Below the pieces are notes generated by a model, which saw nothing but the letters and a program-made list of their open reading frames with translations, ran no database searches and was not told where the DNA came from. Positions 1 to 6,048 of a DNA stretch of 9,363 bases are shown in pieces (the first letter of the stretch is position 1; each line of letters begins with the position of its first letter). The DNA is taken from NCBI GenBank assembly GCA_945889235.1, contig CAMDBK010000096.1, positions 1 to 9,363 on the forward strand, written 5' to 3'. Origin of the DNA: Chitinophaga pinensis (GTDB taxonomy: Bacteria; Bacteroidota; Bacteroidia; SXHM01). A program made the position numbers and the translations under genes.

Positions 1-740
1 CAACAGATGCAGATTGCAGAATGGGAAAAGAATGGCTTACTCATATTGCAGAATATTATGAAATACATCAGCCAAAAATGATACTTGCTCCGGTTACTTT
101 TTCAGAAGAAAAATCAGTGTTTGAAAAGTTGCAGACTTTGGAATTTATAGGCTATATTGGTGTAAGTGCGGCAGCGGTGGCAATGAAAAATCCTCTGATG
201 TGCAACGGAGCAAATCTTGCTTACGAACGTGAAGTATTTACTGCTGTGGGAGGTTACACTCACAATAATAATCTTGCTTCAGGTGATGATGTTTTTCTTA
301 TGTTGAAGATAAAAAAAATGTTTCCTGAACGTATTCATTTCCTGAAATCAAAAGAAGCAATTGTTCAAACATTTGCACAAAAAAATGTGAACGATTTTTT
401 TCAGCAACGCAAACGATGGCTCTCTAAACGCCCCGGCTATAAAGACTTTTCAGTGATTGGAACAGCGCTATTGGTTTATGCTTTTAACTTTTTTGTGTTA
501 CTTGGTTTTGTGCTTTCATTTTTTGTTTCAGAAAAATCGTTTGCAATTTTATTCGGTTTATTATTTTTATTGAAATGTTTTTCAGATTTTGTTTTTCTTT
601 ACCCTGTTGCAAAATTCTTTGGCAGAAGAGAATTGCTCTGGTGGTTTTTGCCAGAACAAATTCTGGTGATTATTTATGTAACATTGATGGGAATTATTGG
701 CAGCAACGGAAAATATAAATGGAAAGGAAGAAACGTGTAG
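1..740 (+). CDS. Family 2 glycosyltransferase, membrane-anchored (5'-truncated by window edge)
   Basis: This is the C-terminal part of a processive-type GT-A glycosyltransferase that would transfer a sugar from a nucleotide-sugar at the inner face of the cytoplasmic membrane. The frame is open to the window edge: codons before the first ATG (position 21) read T-D-A-D-C-R, which contains the metal-binding DxD motif (D-A-D at 6-14). The true start is therefore upstream and ATG 21 is internal. Further on are a G-D-D motif (282-290), the likely catalytic acid region, and Q-Q-R-K-R-W (402-419), the Q(Q/R)xRW motif of cellulose-synthase-like and hyaluronan-synthase-like enzymes. The last 95 residues or so form about three hydrophobic segments ending in a Lys/Arg-rich tail, which gives an integral membrane anchor. 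The substrate cannot be told from sequence. The TAG stop at 738-740 lies inside a REP-like palindrome, so the last residues may not be ancestral. Confidence 0.9.
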   Translation, partial: TDADCRMGKEWLTHIAEYYEIHQPKMILAPVTFSEEKSVFEKLQTLEFIGYIGVSAAAVAMKNPLMCNGANLAYEREVFTAVGGYTHNNNLASGDDVFLMLKIKKMFPERIHFLKSKEAIVQTFAQKNVNDFFQQRKRWLSKRPGYKDFSVIGTALLVYAFNFFVLLGFVLSFFVSEKSFAILFGLLFLLKCFSDFVFLYPVAKFFGRRELLWWFLPEQILVIIYVTLMGIIGSNGKYKWKGRNV

Positions 741-760
741 AGACACGATGCTCGTGTCTC
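737..760. repeat. REP-like palindromic hairpin at the 3' end of the glycosyltransferase gene
   Basis: A perfect 9-bp inverted repeat (GAGACACGA at 740-748 with TCGTGTCTC at 752-760, loop TGC) is preceded by GTA, so the left edge reads GTAGAGACACGA. That layout resembles short extragenic palindromes I recall as dispersed in Bacteroidota and cyanobacterial genomes; this is recall, not a search. It contains the TAG stop of the upstream gene and ends 14 bases before the permease start codon. No T-run follows, so an intrinsic terminator is unlikely. Confidence 0.6.
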
Positions 761-774
761 GTTAATATTAACAA

Positions 775-1896
775 TTGAAGAAAGAAAAAAGCACATCACT
801 CTCACAAATTGCCTGGCAGCGTTTCAGGAAAAATGGTGTAGCCATGTTCAGTTTGTTTGTTGTTATAGTAAGTATTGTAGTTGCTGCTTTGGGCTATCTG
901 ATTATGCCGGATTCCACACCTAATGCCAATGAACAGATTTTAGAAATAGCTGCACAGCGACCGGGTTTCAGAGTAACAATTCTGAAAGTTCCTAAACCGG
1001 AAAGCCTTGAAAAGACAAGCCTCTTCAAAAAAATAATTTCAGGAGAAGATAGAACTTATTTTTCCATTCCTGTTTTCAATCATCAACTAAAAGGTGATTC
1101 TTTATTAGTAGAAACCTACACGGGAGCTACACCCAATGATGGTGAAATAAAAAAATATTTGCTGAGTGATTTTAATCTTTCCGAAAGTTCAAAACTTTCG
1201 GAAAATTACTTAGAGAAGCGCACATTTATTTTCGGTACCGATCGCTTTGGCAGAGATATGCTAAGTCGCATGATATTAGGAACACGCATATCACTGGCAG
1301 TCGGATTTATTGCAGTAATTATTTCTTTGATTGTCGGCATTTCACTCGGTGCAATAGCCGGTTTCTTCCGCGGATGGATTGATAATGTGGTGATGTGGTT
1401 TGTAACTGTCGTGTGGTCAATTCCACTGCTTTTATTGGTGATTGCTATTACATTGGTGATGGGCAAAGGTTTCTGGCAGGTATTTGTGGCAGTTGGTTTA
1501 GCAATGTGGGTAGAAGTTGCGCGTATTGTACGCGGACAAATTCTCGGCATCCGTGAAAAGGAATTTGTGGAAGCTTGTCGCGCGCTTGGTTTCTCAGGTT
1601 TCAGAACTATTATAAAACACATTCTTCCTAATATTATGGGACCGGTGATTGTAATCTCAGCTGCAAATTTTGCTTCTGCCATATTAATAGAAGCAGGCTT
1701 AAGTTTTCTTGGAATTGGTGCTCAACCTCCAATTCCAAGCTGGGGCGGAATGATTAAAGACCATTATGGCTATATTATATTGGATAAAGCCTACCTTGCT
1801 TTTATTCCCGGAACTGCTATATTATTAATGGTTCTGGCATTTACACTTGTGGGAAACGGAATACGCGATGCACTGGATGTAAAGGCTGACAAGTAA
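775..1896 (+). CDS. ABC transporter permease, Opp/Dpp (DppC/OppC) family
   Basis: This is an inner-membrane permease subunit of a peptide/nickel-type (Opp/Dpp) ABC importer. TM1 is at about residues 24-44. A long periplasmic segment follows, then the family signature F-G-T-D-R-F-G-R-D (about residue 153 on), about five more membrane segments, and the ATPase-docking EAA loop starting E-A-C-R-A-L-G (about residue 266). The C-terminal G-N-G-I-R-D-A-L-D is typical of the family. It has 373 residues against roughly 300 for the E. coli homologues; the excess lies between TM1 and the FGTD motif. In-frame stops at 763-765 and 769-771 force a start after them. TTG at 775 is the only codon that keeps the conserved N-terminus (S-L-S-Q-I-A-W-Q-R-F-R-K-N); the next ATG (844) would cut it off. 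No ATPase, partner permease or binding protein is seen, so partners must be elsewhere. The transported substrate is unknown. Confidence 0.9.
   Translation: MKKEKSTSLSQIAWQRFRKNGVAMFSLFVVIVSIVVAALGYLIMPDSTPNANEQILEIAAQRPGFRVTILKVPKPESLEKTSLFKKIISGEDRTYFSIPVFNHQLKGDSLLVETYTGATPNDGEIKKYLLSDFNLSESSKLSENYLEKRTFIFGTDRFGRDMLSRMILGTRISLAVGFIAVIISLIVGISLGAIAGFFRGWIDNVVMWFVTVVWSIPLLLLVIAITLVMGKGFWQVFVAVGLAMWVEVARIVRGQILGIREKEFVEACRALGFSGFRTIIKHILPNIMGPVIVISAANFASAILIEAGLSFLGIGAQPPIPSWGGMIKDHYGYIILDKAYLAFIPGTAILLMVLAFTLVGNGIRDALDVKADK
1178..1204. repeat. Perfect 12-bp palindrome inside the permease coding region
   Basis: TTTCCGAAAGTT (1178-1189) and AACTTTCGGAAA (1193-1204) are exact reverse complements around a CAA loop. 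The palindrome is in frame and encodes the local near-repeat L-S-E-S-S-K-L-S-E-N in the extra periplasmic segment. It may be a small palindromic element tolerated in a permissive region, or chance. Confidence 0.6.
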
Positions 1897-2166
1897 TTTC
1901 TGCCACGACTGACATCATCTCTATTAATTTCTGACATCAACTCAGTCATGTCAGTATCCGGATTTCTGGCACAGATAAGTCAAAAAATATTTTCCGTGAA
2001 AAGTAAAGCCTTCTAAAACCATTGATTTCATTGAGCTTTCAAAACTTTCTAAACATCTAGCTTTCTAACTTCTTAAAGTTTGGCACGAGGGTTTAGCATG
2101 GTAATTGCCTTTTGCCGAACCGTCAAACAAAAAATAAAATATTAACAATTACAAAAACTAAAAAAA
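1897..2166. other. 270-base intergenic region with dyads and sigma-54-like fragments
   Basis: No gene is seen here. The stretch 1900-1980 holds the repeated word CTGACATCA (1909-1917 and 1931-1939), a dyad CTGACAT/ATGTCAG (1931-1937 with 1948-1954), and TGGCACA at 1967-1973, which resembles a sigma-54 -24 element but lacks GC at the -12 position. From 1990 to 2080 it is rich in near-repeats of the word CTTTCTAA. From about 2121 to 2166 it becomes an A-rich, G-free leader. A-rich leaders without a Shine-Dalgarno are usual for translation initiation in Bacteroidota. Confidence 0.5.
2078..2120 (+). promoter_or_regulatory. Candidate promoter/leader element of the phasin-like gene
   Basis: GTTTGGCA (2078-2085) can pair with TGCCGAAC (2113-2120) over 8 bp with one G-T pair, enclosing 27 bases. 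The left arm carries TTTG (2079-2082), which matches the Bacteroidota -33 element, with TA (2102-2103) 19 bases on but no good TAnnTTTG. It also carries TGGCACG, which matches a sigma-54 -24 element, but the following GC (2096-2097) is two bases too far for a normal -12. Something regulatory is likely; which factor acts is not clear. Confidence 0.3.
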
Positions 2167-2496
2167 ATGCAAAACGAATTTAAAAAATTTCTTTACGCTG
2201 GAGTTGATTTAGCTGCAGCTGCCTCTGAAAAATTTCAGAAATCAGTAACTGAACTGGTTGAAAACGGAAAAATCTCTAGTGCCGAAGGCAAAAAACTAGT
2301 TGACGAATTCTTGGATAAAACAGAAAAAAGAAAAGAAGAATTTGAATCTAAATTCAATGAGTTGAAAGAGAAAGTAGGTTTTACAAAAAAAACTGAAGAA
2401 GAACAATTGGATGCACTTCGCAAACAAGTAGCTGACCTTGAAGCTAAAGTTAAAGCTGAGAAACACGCTACTAAAACTGCAAAAGCAACTGCTTAA
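2167..2496 (+). CDS. Small phasin-like coiled-coil protein
   Basis: A 109-residue protein predicted to be almost wholly alpha-helical. It has a short mildly amphipathic N-terminus (F-K-K-F-L-Y-A-G-V-D-L-A-A-A-A), then a charged Lys/Glu-rich helix with a heptad pattern (about residues 25-70), a hinge at V-G-F-T, a second coiled-coil stretch (L-R-K-Q-V-A-D-L-E-A-K-V, about 84-95) and a Lys/Ala/Thr-rich tail. This architecture fits small phasin-like proteins often annotated as PHA granule-associated or phasin regulators, but no PHA genes are in the window, so a granule role is only an inference. A general stress or envelope-associated role is equally possible. ATG 2167 follows an A-rich leader. 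The gene stands alone: a 270-base upstream region precedes it and a strong terminator follows, so it is probably a monocistronic, well-expressed transcript. Confidence 0.75.
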   Translation: MQNEFKKFLYAGVDLAAAASEKFQKSVTELVENGKISSAEGKKLVDEFLDKTEKRKEEFESKFNELKEKVGFTKKTEEEQLDALRKQVADLEAKVKAEKHATKTAKATA

Positions 2497-2517
2497 TCAG
2501 TAAATGTTTTTAATGGT

Positions 2518-2557
2518 AAAAAGAAAGGACGGCATAACCGTCCTTTCTTTTTTATAT
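2518..2557 (+). terminator. Strong intrinsic (rho-independent) terminator
   Basis: A perfect 15-bp stem (2518-2532 with 2538-2552) around the loop CATAA has a GC-rich centre (GGACGG/CCGTCC) and is followed by a T-rich run. It lies 21 bases after the phasin-like stop. The A-run on the left arm means it could also terminate transcription on the - strand. Confidence 0.9.
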
Positions 2558-2612
2558 TATACTTTCATATAAAATAACTGCAACACCCTGTAAATCCGAT
2601 TATTATTTTTCA

Positions 2613-2620
2613 TATTTTTG
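2613..2620 (+). promoter_or_regulatory. Candidate Bacteroidota -7 promoter element
   Basis: TATTTTTG is an exact match to TAnnTTTG, the -7 element of the Bacteroidota housekeeping sigma factor. It lies just after the phasin terminator and 9 bases before ATG 2630, and would start transcription at about 2626. There is no clear TTTG at -33; the nearest is a weak CCTG at 2587-2590. If used, it excludes the TTG at 2618 as start codon and gives a nearly leaderless mRNA for the downstream operon. Confidence 0.4.
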
Positions 2621-2629
2621 TTTTCTGAT

Positions 2630-4849
2630 ATGCAACAGACATTTACTAATAAACTGTCTTTATTGAAAAAGTGTGGGTTCTCCCTGTTTTTTCTGCTTGC
2701 ATTTTTTTGCGGAAACTCTCAAGCTCAGTCATTAATTTTTGCGGGTAATGATACCGTGGTTTGTTCCAACACACCTATTACACTTACGGCAGTAACACAG
2801 GGTGAGCTTGGCACCAGCGTTACACTTTCAGATGACCAGTACACCGGAATTGTTCCCCTCGGTTTTTCATTTGACTATTTTGGAAACACCTATACTCAAT
2901 GCCTGATTTCATCCAATAATTACATCACCTTTAATACCGGAAGCGCAGGTGGTTATTCGCCCTGGAGCATTTCCGGACCGGTTCCTGCAAATACCTTAAC
3001 TGAATTACAGAACTCTGTTATGGGACCATGGCAGGACATTTTGCCGCCAAGTGGTGGAGCAGTTCGTTATGCCATGTTTGGCACAGCTCCCAACCGTGTA
3101 TTTGTAACTTCATTTTGTTCGGTGGCTATGTTTTCATGCACCACTCTTTTCTTTACAAGCCAGATAAAATTGTTTGAAGGCACTAATGAAATTGAAACGC
3201 ATATCGGAAGCAAACCGCTTTGTACAGCCTGGAATTCAGGACAGGCAATACATGGAATAACTGATGCAACAGGAACTATTGCCTATGTGGTTCCGGGAAG
3301 AAATGCACCAGCCCAATGGACTACAACTGCAGATGGTTACCGTTTTACTCCAACAGGACCTACTACGTATACAATGGCACCAATTCCATTTAACCCGTCA
3401 AATGTGGTTAGCTTAGGAAGCGGAGCAACAGTTAACTGGACATTGCTTAACGGAACAAACGTTGGAACAGGCTTCAGCATTACCGTTCAGCCAACTGTAC
3501 CAACGTATTATATTGCTTCTGTTGAATTTGAGTGCAGCAATCTTATTTACAGTGATACTGTGCTTGTTGGAATTTCAAACACTTCACTTACTTCTTCTTC
3601 AACAGATGTTTTGTGCAACGGTGATAATACCGGAACTGCGCTTGCAGAAGTTATCAGCACATTTGATCCGTTTAATTATGTGTGGCAAAATTCTGCAGGA
3701 GCTTCCATAAGAACAGTGAATGGTGTAAATGCAACCGAAGATAGTATTTCGGGATTAGTTGCAGGAAATTATACGGTTGAACTTACGGATAGCATGGGTT
3801 GTATTCTTACTGAAGTGATTGTAATTGCTGAGCCAACAGCTTTACAGGTTGATACTACACATACAGATATTCTTTGCAATGGTGAAACTAACGGCACAGC
3901 AAACGTAGTGGTAGCAGGCGGAACTCCACCTTATTCTGTTAGCTGGAACGATCCTTCTCTTCAAACCGGCAACGGTGCAATCAATTTAGGGCCCGGAAGT
4001 TTTACCGCAACAATTACAGATGATAATGGTTGTGTTCTGGATCAGGATTTCACTATTCTTCAACCAACTCCATTAGTACTTATCCCAACTTCAAGAACCG
4101 ATACATGCGAACAATCAATAGGAACAGCTATTGTTGATGTTTCTGGAGGAACAGGACCTTATAATTATTCGTGGCGGCCGGTTGCCGGAAACAATGCAGT
4201 GTTACCCGGCCTTGCAAAAGGAAGTTATTCTGTTTTTATTACGGATGCAAACGGTTGCAAAGATTCAGCAACTGTAAGTGTTGGAAATATTCCTTCGCCA
4301 ATTGCTGATTTTGAATTCAGAGTTTTACCCGATGACATTTTTAAACCTCTGGTTTCTTTTAATAATCAATCTGTAGATGCCAATACTTATTTCTGGGATT
4401 TCGGGGATCAATGGAACGGAACTTCAACGGATACCAACCCAACTTACCGATACGATACGGCACGCACTTTTCCTGTTATTCTTGTTGCTTACGGACAATA
4501 CGCAGGTTGTGTTGACACGGCTATACACTTTGTTACAATCAACCCTGTTTATACATTTTACATACCCAATTCATTTACTCCCGGAAGCGTTGATGACCTC
4601 AACGACACCTTTGGACCTGTTGGAAATTCTTACGATATTGACAGCTATTACATGACTATTTATGATCGCTGGGGAAATATAATTTACCAGACCAGTGATT
4701 TTATTCACGGGCAATGGGACGGTCTTTCACATAGAAATAATCAACCCGCACCTGAGGGTGTTTATGTTTACAGGGTTGACATAAAAACCTTTTCAGGTTT
4801 TGATAACCATAAATATGTAGGGCATGTTACCCTTGTGAGGCAGCGCTGA
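2630..4849 (+). CDS. Secreted T9SS cargo with SprB-like repeats, PKD domain and type B sorting domain
   Basis: A surface or secreted protein of 739 residues, predicted to cross the inner membrane by Sec and the outer membrane by the type IX system. The signal peptide has a basic n-region (K-L-S-L-L-K-K), the core L-F-F-L-L-A-F-F and likely cleavage near S-Q-A-Q (about residues 30-33). Next comes a beta-rich, nidogen-like region (about 40-245). Three tandem SprB-type repeats follow at about 326-391, 413-468 and 489-543; each starts near a T/D-x-L-C-N-G or equivalent Cys site and ends in D-x-x-G-C. A PKD domain (about 557-638, Y-F-W-D-F-G-D) and a CHU_C/gliding-motility-associated C-terminal domain (about 644-739; I-P-N-S-F-T-P, Y-D-R-W-G-N, P-E-G-V-Y-V-Y) complete it. 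No lipobox is seen. ATG 2630 is preferred over TTG 2618, which lies in the probable promoter. Ligand unknown; adhesin or gliding accessory is plausible. It is probably the first gene of the operon, and the next start lies 6 bases after its stop. Confidence 0.92.
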   Translation: MQQTFTNKLSLLKKCGFSLFFLLAFFCGNSQAQSLIFAGNDTVVCSNTPITLTAVTQGELGTSVTLSDDQYTGIVPLGFSFDYFGNTYTQCLISSNNYITFNTGSAGGYSPWSISGPVPANTLTELQNSVMGPWQDILPPSGGAVRYAMFGTAPNRVFVTSFCSVAMFSCTTLFFTSQIKLFEGTNEIETHIGSKPLCTAWNSGQAIHGITDATGTIAYVVPGRNAPAQWTTTADGYRFTPTGPTTYTMAPIPFNPSNVVSLGSGATVNWTLLNGTNVGTGFSITVQPTVPTYYIASVEFECSNLIYSDTVLVGISNTSLTSSSTDVLCNGDNTGTALAEVISTFDPFNYVWQNSAGASIRTVNGVNATEDSISGLVAGNYTVELTDSMGCILTEVIVIAEPTALQVDTTHTDILCNGETNGTANVVVAGGTPPYSVSWNDPSLQTGNGAINLGPGSFTATITDDNGCVLDQDFTILQPTPLVLIPTSRTDTCEQSIGTAIVDVSGGTGPYNYSWRPVAGNNAVLPGLAKGSYSVFITDANGCKDSATVSVGNIPSPIADFEFRVLPDDIFKPLVSFNNQSVDANTYFWDFGDQWNGTSTDTNPTYRYDTARTFPVILVAYGQYAGCVDTAIHFVTINPVYTFYIPNSFTPGSVDDLNDTFGPVGNSYDIDSYYMTIYDRWGNIIYQTSDFIHGQWDGLSHRNNQPAPEGVYVYRVDIKTFSGFDNHKYVGHVTLVRQR

Positions 4850-4855
4850 TTTGTG

Positions 4856-5671
4856 ATGACAAAAGAACATTGCAGAGAACGGATGAGTGCGCTGAATTGC
4901 TGCGTTCTGATACCAACATATAACAACGCACAAACTCTTGAGAAAGTAATTAATGATGTTTCGGAATATTCTGAAAACATTATTGTTGTAAATGATGGCT
5001 CAACTGATTCAACCAATCATACACTTGCTAAGTTTGACGCCATTCATGTAGTATCTTATGTGAACAATAAAGGCAAAGGCTTTGCTCTGCGCACGGGCTT
5101 TGATGCCGCTGTGAATAAAGGATTTGATTATGTAATTACCATCGATTCAGACGGACAACATTTTGCAGATGATATTCCTGTATTTGTTGAAAAACTTGAA
5201 ACAGAAAAAAATTCCATCATCATCGGTGCACGAAATATGAATCAGGATTCGGTTCCCGGAAAAAGCAATTTCGGAAATAAATTTTCAAATTTCTGGTTCA
5301 GGTTCAACACAGGTATTTCAGTTCCCGACACACAAAGCGGTTTCAGACTCTATCCTGTAAAATCATTGGAAGGAATAAATTTCATTACTCCAAAATATGA
5401 GTTTGAGGTAGAAGTAATTGTGCGTACAGCATGGCGCGGAATTGGTGTAAGTGCAGTTCCCGTAAAAGTTTATTATCCGCCTGCAGAAGAGCGCATCACT
5501 CATTTTCGCCCTGTTCCTGATTTCAGCAGGGTAAGTGTACTCAATACCGTTCTGGTTTTAATAGCCGTTTTTTACATCAAGCCCCGCGACTTCTTCAGAG
5601 GTCTTAAAAAAAAAACTTCAGAAGTTTTATCCGCGAACATTTTCTCAATTCGGCAGAATCTGATTCAGTAA
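4856..5671 (+). CDS. DPM1-like family 2 glycosyltransferase; probable N-terminal half of a GT2-DUF2062 protein
   Basis: A GT-A fold enzyme of the dolichol/polyprenyl-phosphate sugar transferase type, acting at the cytoplasmic membrane. Visible motifs (numbering from ATG 4856) are the N-terminal C-V-L-I-P-T-Y-N-N, V-N-D-G-S-T-D-S-T of the nucleotide-binding strand, G-K-G-F-A-L-R-T-G-F, the metal site D-S-D-G-Q-H (D97, D99), and P-D-T-Q-S-G-F-R-L-Y (D158 on), which is diagnostic of DPM1-like enzymes. Alternative starts are GTG 4853 and ATG 4883; ATG 4883 places the first strand nearest the N-terminus and may be the real one. After residue 250 or so the frame crosses a run of ten A (5606-5615), and the last 19 residues look non-homologous to the family. 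The -1 frame from the same point reads straight into the downstream DUF2062 domain, so the stop at 5669-5671 is probably premature. Sugar and acceptor are unknown. Confidence 0.88.
   Translation: MTKEHCRERMSALNCCVLIPTYNNAQTLEKVINDVSEYSENIIVVNDGSTDSTNHTLAKFDAIHVVSYVNNKGKGFALRTGFDAAVNKGFDYVITIDSDGQHFADDIPVFVEKLETEKNSIIIGARNMNQDSVPGKSNFGNKFSNFWFRFNTGISVPDTQSGFRLYPVKSLEGINFITPKYEFEVEVIVRTAWRGIGVSAVPVKVYYPPAEERITHFRPVPDFSRVSVLNTVLVLIAVFYIKPRDFFRGLKKKTSEVLSANIFSIRQNLIQ
5606..5628 (+). other. A10 slippery tract with overlapping small hairpin (putative frameshift site)
   Basis: Ten consecutive A (5606-5615) are read in the glycosyltransferase frame as AAA-AAA-AAA-A. A -1 shift here continues as AAC at 5614-5616 into the DUF2062 frame. 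That frame has a TAA at 5605-5607, so it opens exactly at the tract. AAAACTT (5612-5618) can pair with AAGTTTT (5622-5628) around CAG. This hairpin overlaps the tract instead of sitting 5-9 bases after it, so it is not a standard ribosomal frameshift stimulator. Slippage is inferred; mutation or a read error would look the same. Confidence 0.5.
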
Positions 5672-5685
5672 AAATTTTTTCAGTA

Positions 5686-6027
5686 ATGCTTGGTTTTTTT
5701 ATGGGCATTGCACCTTTCTGGGGTTATCAGATGTTGTTGTGCCTTGCAATTGCGCACGTTTTAAAACTAAACAAAGCTATTTCAATTCTGGCTGCCAACA
5801 TAAGTTTACCGCCTGTAATTCCTTTTATTCTTTACGGAAGTTTTATGTTCGGAGGCATGTTTATGGAAGTGCCGGGAACAATAGATTTCAGCAAAGAAAT
5901 AACACTGGAAACGGTGAAGACGCATGGCTATCAATACCTGATAGGAAGTTTTGCACTTGCCTTTGTAGCAGCGGGTTTTTCGGGCATTGCAACATTTCTG
6001 CTGCTTAAGTTGTTTTCAAAGAAGTAA
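5686..6027 (+). CDS. DUF2062 membrane domain; probable C-terminal half of the upstream glycosyltransferase protein
   Basis: A hydrophobic domain with the DUF2062 pattern: G-F-F-M-G-I-A-P-F-W-G-Y-Q, then L-N-K-A-I-S-I-L-A-A-N-I-S-L-P-P, and two further membrane segments ending in L-L-K-L-F-S-K-K. ATG 5686 is the first ATG, but it sits directly before the conserved core. The same frame is open back to 5608 and there reads family-like sequence (N-F-R-S-F-I-R-E-H-F, then S-D-S-V-K-I-F-S-V). I recall Bacteroidota homologues as single GT2-DUF2062 proteins. Joining the two frames at the A10 tract would give about 390 residues (4856-6027). As a separate gene it would encode 113 residues starting inside a membrane segment, which is unlikely to be the native form. 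Its function is not known; it probably anchors the enzyme or helps handle a lipid-linked substrate. Confidence 0.75.
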   Translation: MLGFFMGIAPFWGYQMLLCLAIAHVLKLNKAISILAANISLPPVIPFILYGSFMFGGMFMEVPGTIDFSKEITLETVKTHGYQYLIGSFALAFVAAGFSGIATFLLLKLFSKK

Positions 6028-6048
6028 GACACAATTTTTATCCTATAA

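Noticed and set aside
737..760. Hairpin as a rho-independent terminator
   Set aside because: No T-run follows the stem, and the next gene starts 14 bases later on the same strand.
1206..1682. Minus-strand open frame of 158 residues opposite the permease
   Set aside because: It is the antisense of a strongly conserved permease core. The Ile/Thr/Pro-rich content is typical of a shadow frame.
2081..2097. Canonical sigma-54 -24/-12 promoter
   Set aside because: The GG to GC spacing is 12 bases instead of the strict 10, and the -12 word is TTTAGC and not TTGC. Kept only as a weak observation.
2618..2629. TTG start four codons before ATG 2630 for the T9SS cargo protein
   Set aside because: The TTG is part of a TATTTTTG promoter-like element, and ATG 2630 gives a normal signal peptide.
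2621..2696. Lipoprotein signal (A-F-F-C near the end of the hydrophobic core)
   Set aside because: The residues before Cys do not fit a lipobox, and the normal A-x-A-like site S-Q-A-Q follows directly.
3605..4258. Tandem repeats in the T9SS cargo as a DNA repeat or CRISPR-like array
   Set aside because: The similarity is at protein level (SprB-type repeats of about 55-66 residues); the DNA copies have diverged and there are no spacers.
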